Shown here piece by piece: positions 62,916 through 64,000 of a stretch of DNA of 64,000 nt (position 1 is the stretch's first letter; each line of letters starts with the position of its first letter). Origin of the DNA: an uncultured Collinsella sp. (GTDB taxonomy: Bacteria; Actinomycetota; Coriobacteriia; Coriobacteriales; Coriobacteriaceae); the NCBI GenBank assembly GCA_902493855.1, contig CABUQV010000002.1, forward strand, positions 62,001-126,000, in the 5' to 3' direction. Position numbers and translations under genes: made by a program. A model generated the notes under the pieces. The model did no database searches and was not told the origin of the DNA. It saw nothing but the letters and a program-made list of their open reading frames with translations.

Positions 62916-63948
62916 TCCCCATTGCAGCCTTTCTTCTAGATAACACCTTGTGAAGACGCTTCAATACGCCCTTAGCTTTGAAGAGAACAACGTACGTACG
63001 CCAGCGACCCCTGGTGACAAGGCGGAAAGCCGTTCCATAACGGCTCGCCAACTCGCCCATGTACGGGTTTTCCCGCCATGCTGGAAAGTTCCCGTCCATC
63101 CATCTAAAGAACTCCGGCTTATATGTATCGGAATTCTCACTAACCTTAGCGGAACGCATTCCTCCCCAGAACAGAACATGGAGGATACAGAGCGCCTCCA
63201 GCTCATCGGCGTAGCGTTCGCGCTTATCAGACGCTATCTGGGCCAGCATACCGTCGGCAGATTTGATGATATCGAGCGCCCTCTCCTCAGGCACTTCATG
63301 TAGTGCACTTGTAGGCCGTTCCACATAGAGGTATGGCGTCGCACCAATGGAAGAGGCCTCGCCCATTGCAAGCAGAAGGGCGACGGTCGAAGCCATATCC
63401 TCGCCGATCCGTGGCCCCTCGACGAGGTGTATGCCCGACTCGATAAAGCTTTCACGGCAATACAATTGCATGCAGCGTGAGTCGATTTCCGGTATATAAC
63501 CGGAAATCGACTCACCCTCCCGGTACCCGCCCCGCCATGGACCACAATGTGATAGCAGCGAGCCGTCAGACGTCACCCTGTCGTAATTGAAGCAGAGAAT
63601 CTTAGGGCGCATCTCCAAAGCGGCCCCGACAACGCGAGCAAGTTCACTTGGAACAAGCCGGTCATCCGAGTCCACGAAAAGAAGATACTCGCCCGTCGCA
63701 AGCGCCATACCAAGAGCACGGGCGGAATTCTGCCCGCCATTGGCCTTGCGATGGAGGCTTGCTCGGATATCGTATCCTTCGAGAATTCCAGCGAGTTTGT
63801 TAGCATAGTCAGCATCTGACCCGTCGTCGACGACAATGGTCTCCAAGGAGATGCCAGCGCGAACGCATGCCTCGATGGAGGCGAAACAAGATCGCAGGTA
63901 ATCCTTCTCGGTGTTGTAGACGGGGATAACTATAGAGAGGTCAGGCAT
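62899..63948 (-). CDS. Family 2 glycosyltransferase
   Basis: 349 residues. GT-A fold start LSIVIPVYNTEKDYLRSC, nucleotide-binding ETIVVDDGSD and the metal-binding DSDD at 93-96. It transfers a sugar from a nucleotide donor onto a growing surface glycan; the sugar cannot be read from sequence. A perfect 16-bp-arm palindrome lies inside its coding sequence (63478-63514). Confidence 0.9.
   Translation of the reverse strand: MPDLSIVIPVYNTEKDYLRSCFASIEACVRAGISLETIVVDDGSDADYANKLAGILEGYDIRASLHRKANGGQNSARALGMALATGEYLLFVDSDDRLVPSELARVVGAALEMRPKILCFNYDRVTSDGSLLSHCGPWRGGYREGESISGYIPEIDSRCMQLYCRESFIESGIHLVEGPRIGEDMASTVALLLAMGEASSIGATPYLYVERPTSALHEVPEERALDIIKSADGMLAQIASDKRERYADELEALCILHVLFWGGMRSAKVSENSDTYKPEFFRWMDGNFPAWRENPYMGELASRYGTAFRLVTRGRWRTYVVLFKAKGVLKRLHKVLSRRKAAMGSDAHV
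63478..63514. repeat. Perfect palindrome inside the glycosyltransferase gene
   Basis: Arms 63478-63493 and 63499-63514 are exact reverse complements (TGAGTCGATTTCCGGT) around ATATA. On the coding strand they encode ESISGYIPEIDS. Such a long exact palindrome is unusual within a gene. Confidence 0.9.
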
Positions 63949-64000
63949 ATCAAACGGCCAATCATTCTAAGGTCCGCTAATCCAACTCGGAGGGCGCATC

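Noticed and set aside
63977..64000. 3' end of a further minus-strand gene (DAPSELD then stop)
   Set aside because: Only seven codons are visible at the window edge; it may be real, but cannot be supported.

Overview
The window is a bacterial chromosome segment whose gene order and high GC point to the Coriobacteriia (Actinomycetota), most likely Collinsella or a close relative. This rests on translated gene families, on an rnc / DUF177 / DivIVA-like neighbourhood of actinobacterial type, and on the mix of housekeeping and gut-type carbohydrate genes. No 16S gene is present to confirm it.

Region 1 (1-31 kb) is core. Almost every gene lies on the minus strand, in long runs with overlapping or touching ends. 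Reading with transcription, one run is rimP-nusA-infB-rbfA-nrnA-truB-ribF-dnaG-rpoD (24.7 to 13.1 kb), which joins translation initiation, tRNA and flavin enzymes, primase and the principal sigma factor. It starts at a recognisable promoter, followed by a terminator-like hairpin ahead of rimP. A tRNA-Asn with its own promoter and terminator separates it from the next run: asp23-like, fakA-like, recG, rsmD, coaD, a DivIVA/SepIVA-like coiled-coil gene, DUF177, rpmF, plsX, acpP, rnc, smc, ftsY (cut by the window edge). Upstream lie leuS, guaB, a plus-strand lipoprotein and a ModE-like regulator.

Region 2 (30.8-36.2 kb) holds a divergent Cys/Met-type PLP protein and a sucrose locus: scrR (LacI family), scrA (PTS EIIBC) and scrB (GH32 hydrolase), with LacI-type operators in front of scrA and scrR.

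Region 3 (36.4-47.5 kb) is the most interesting block: eight tightly packed minus-strand genes. They match a Gram-positive-type Pel exopolysaccharide machine: PelD-like c-di-GMP receptor fused to an epimerase-like domain, PelE-like, DUF2194/deacetylase-like, PelF and PelG. These continue without a break into CotH kinase-like, VTC polyphosphate-polymerase-like and DUF4956 membrane genes.

Region 4 (47.5-60.2 kb) is accessory. It has a duplicated ~190-bp palindromic element around an AlbA_2/ATP-binding gene, AT-richer unknown genes, a 1218-residue nuclease-like/STAND NTPase, a KAP-type NTPase with a divergent membrane protein, and two IS21 istB remnants. It looks like a defence-type genomic island.

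Region 5 (60.2-64 kb) is part of a surface-polysaccharide locus: a family 2 glycosyltransferase, a Wzx-like flippase and a membrane acyltransferase interrupted by an in-frame stop and carrying a nine-G tract.

Intergenic regions throughout carry long palindromes. Two copies of one element, 7.7 kb apart, share a conserved core flanked by stems that differ in sequence but keep pairing, which suggests selection on an RNA or DNA structure.
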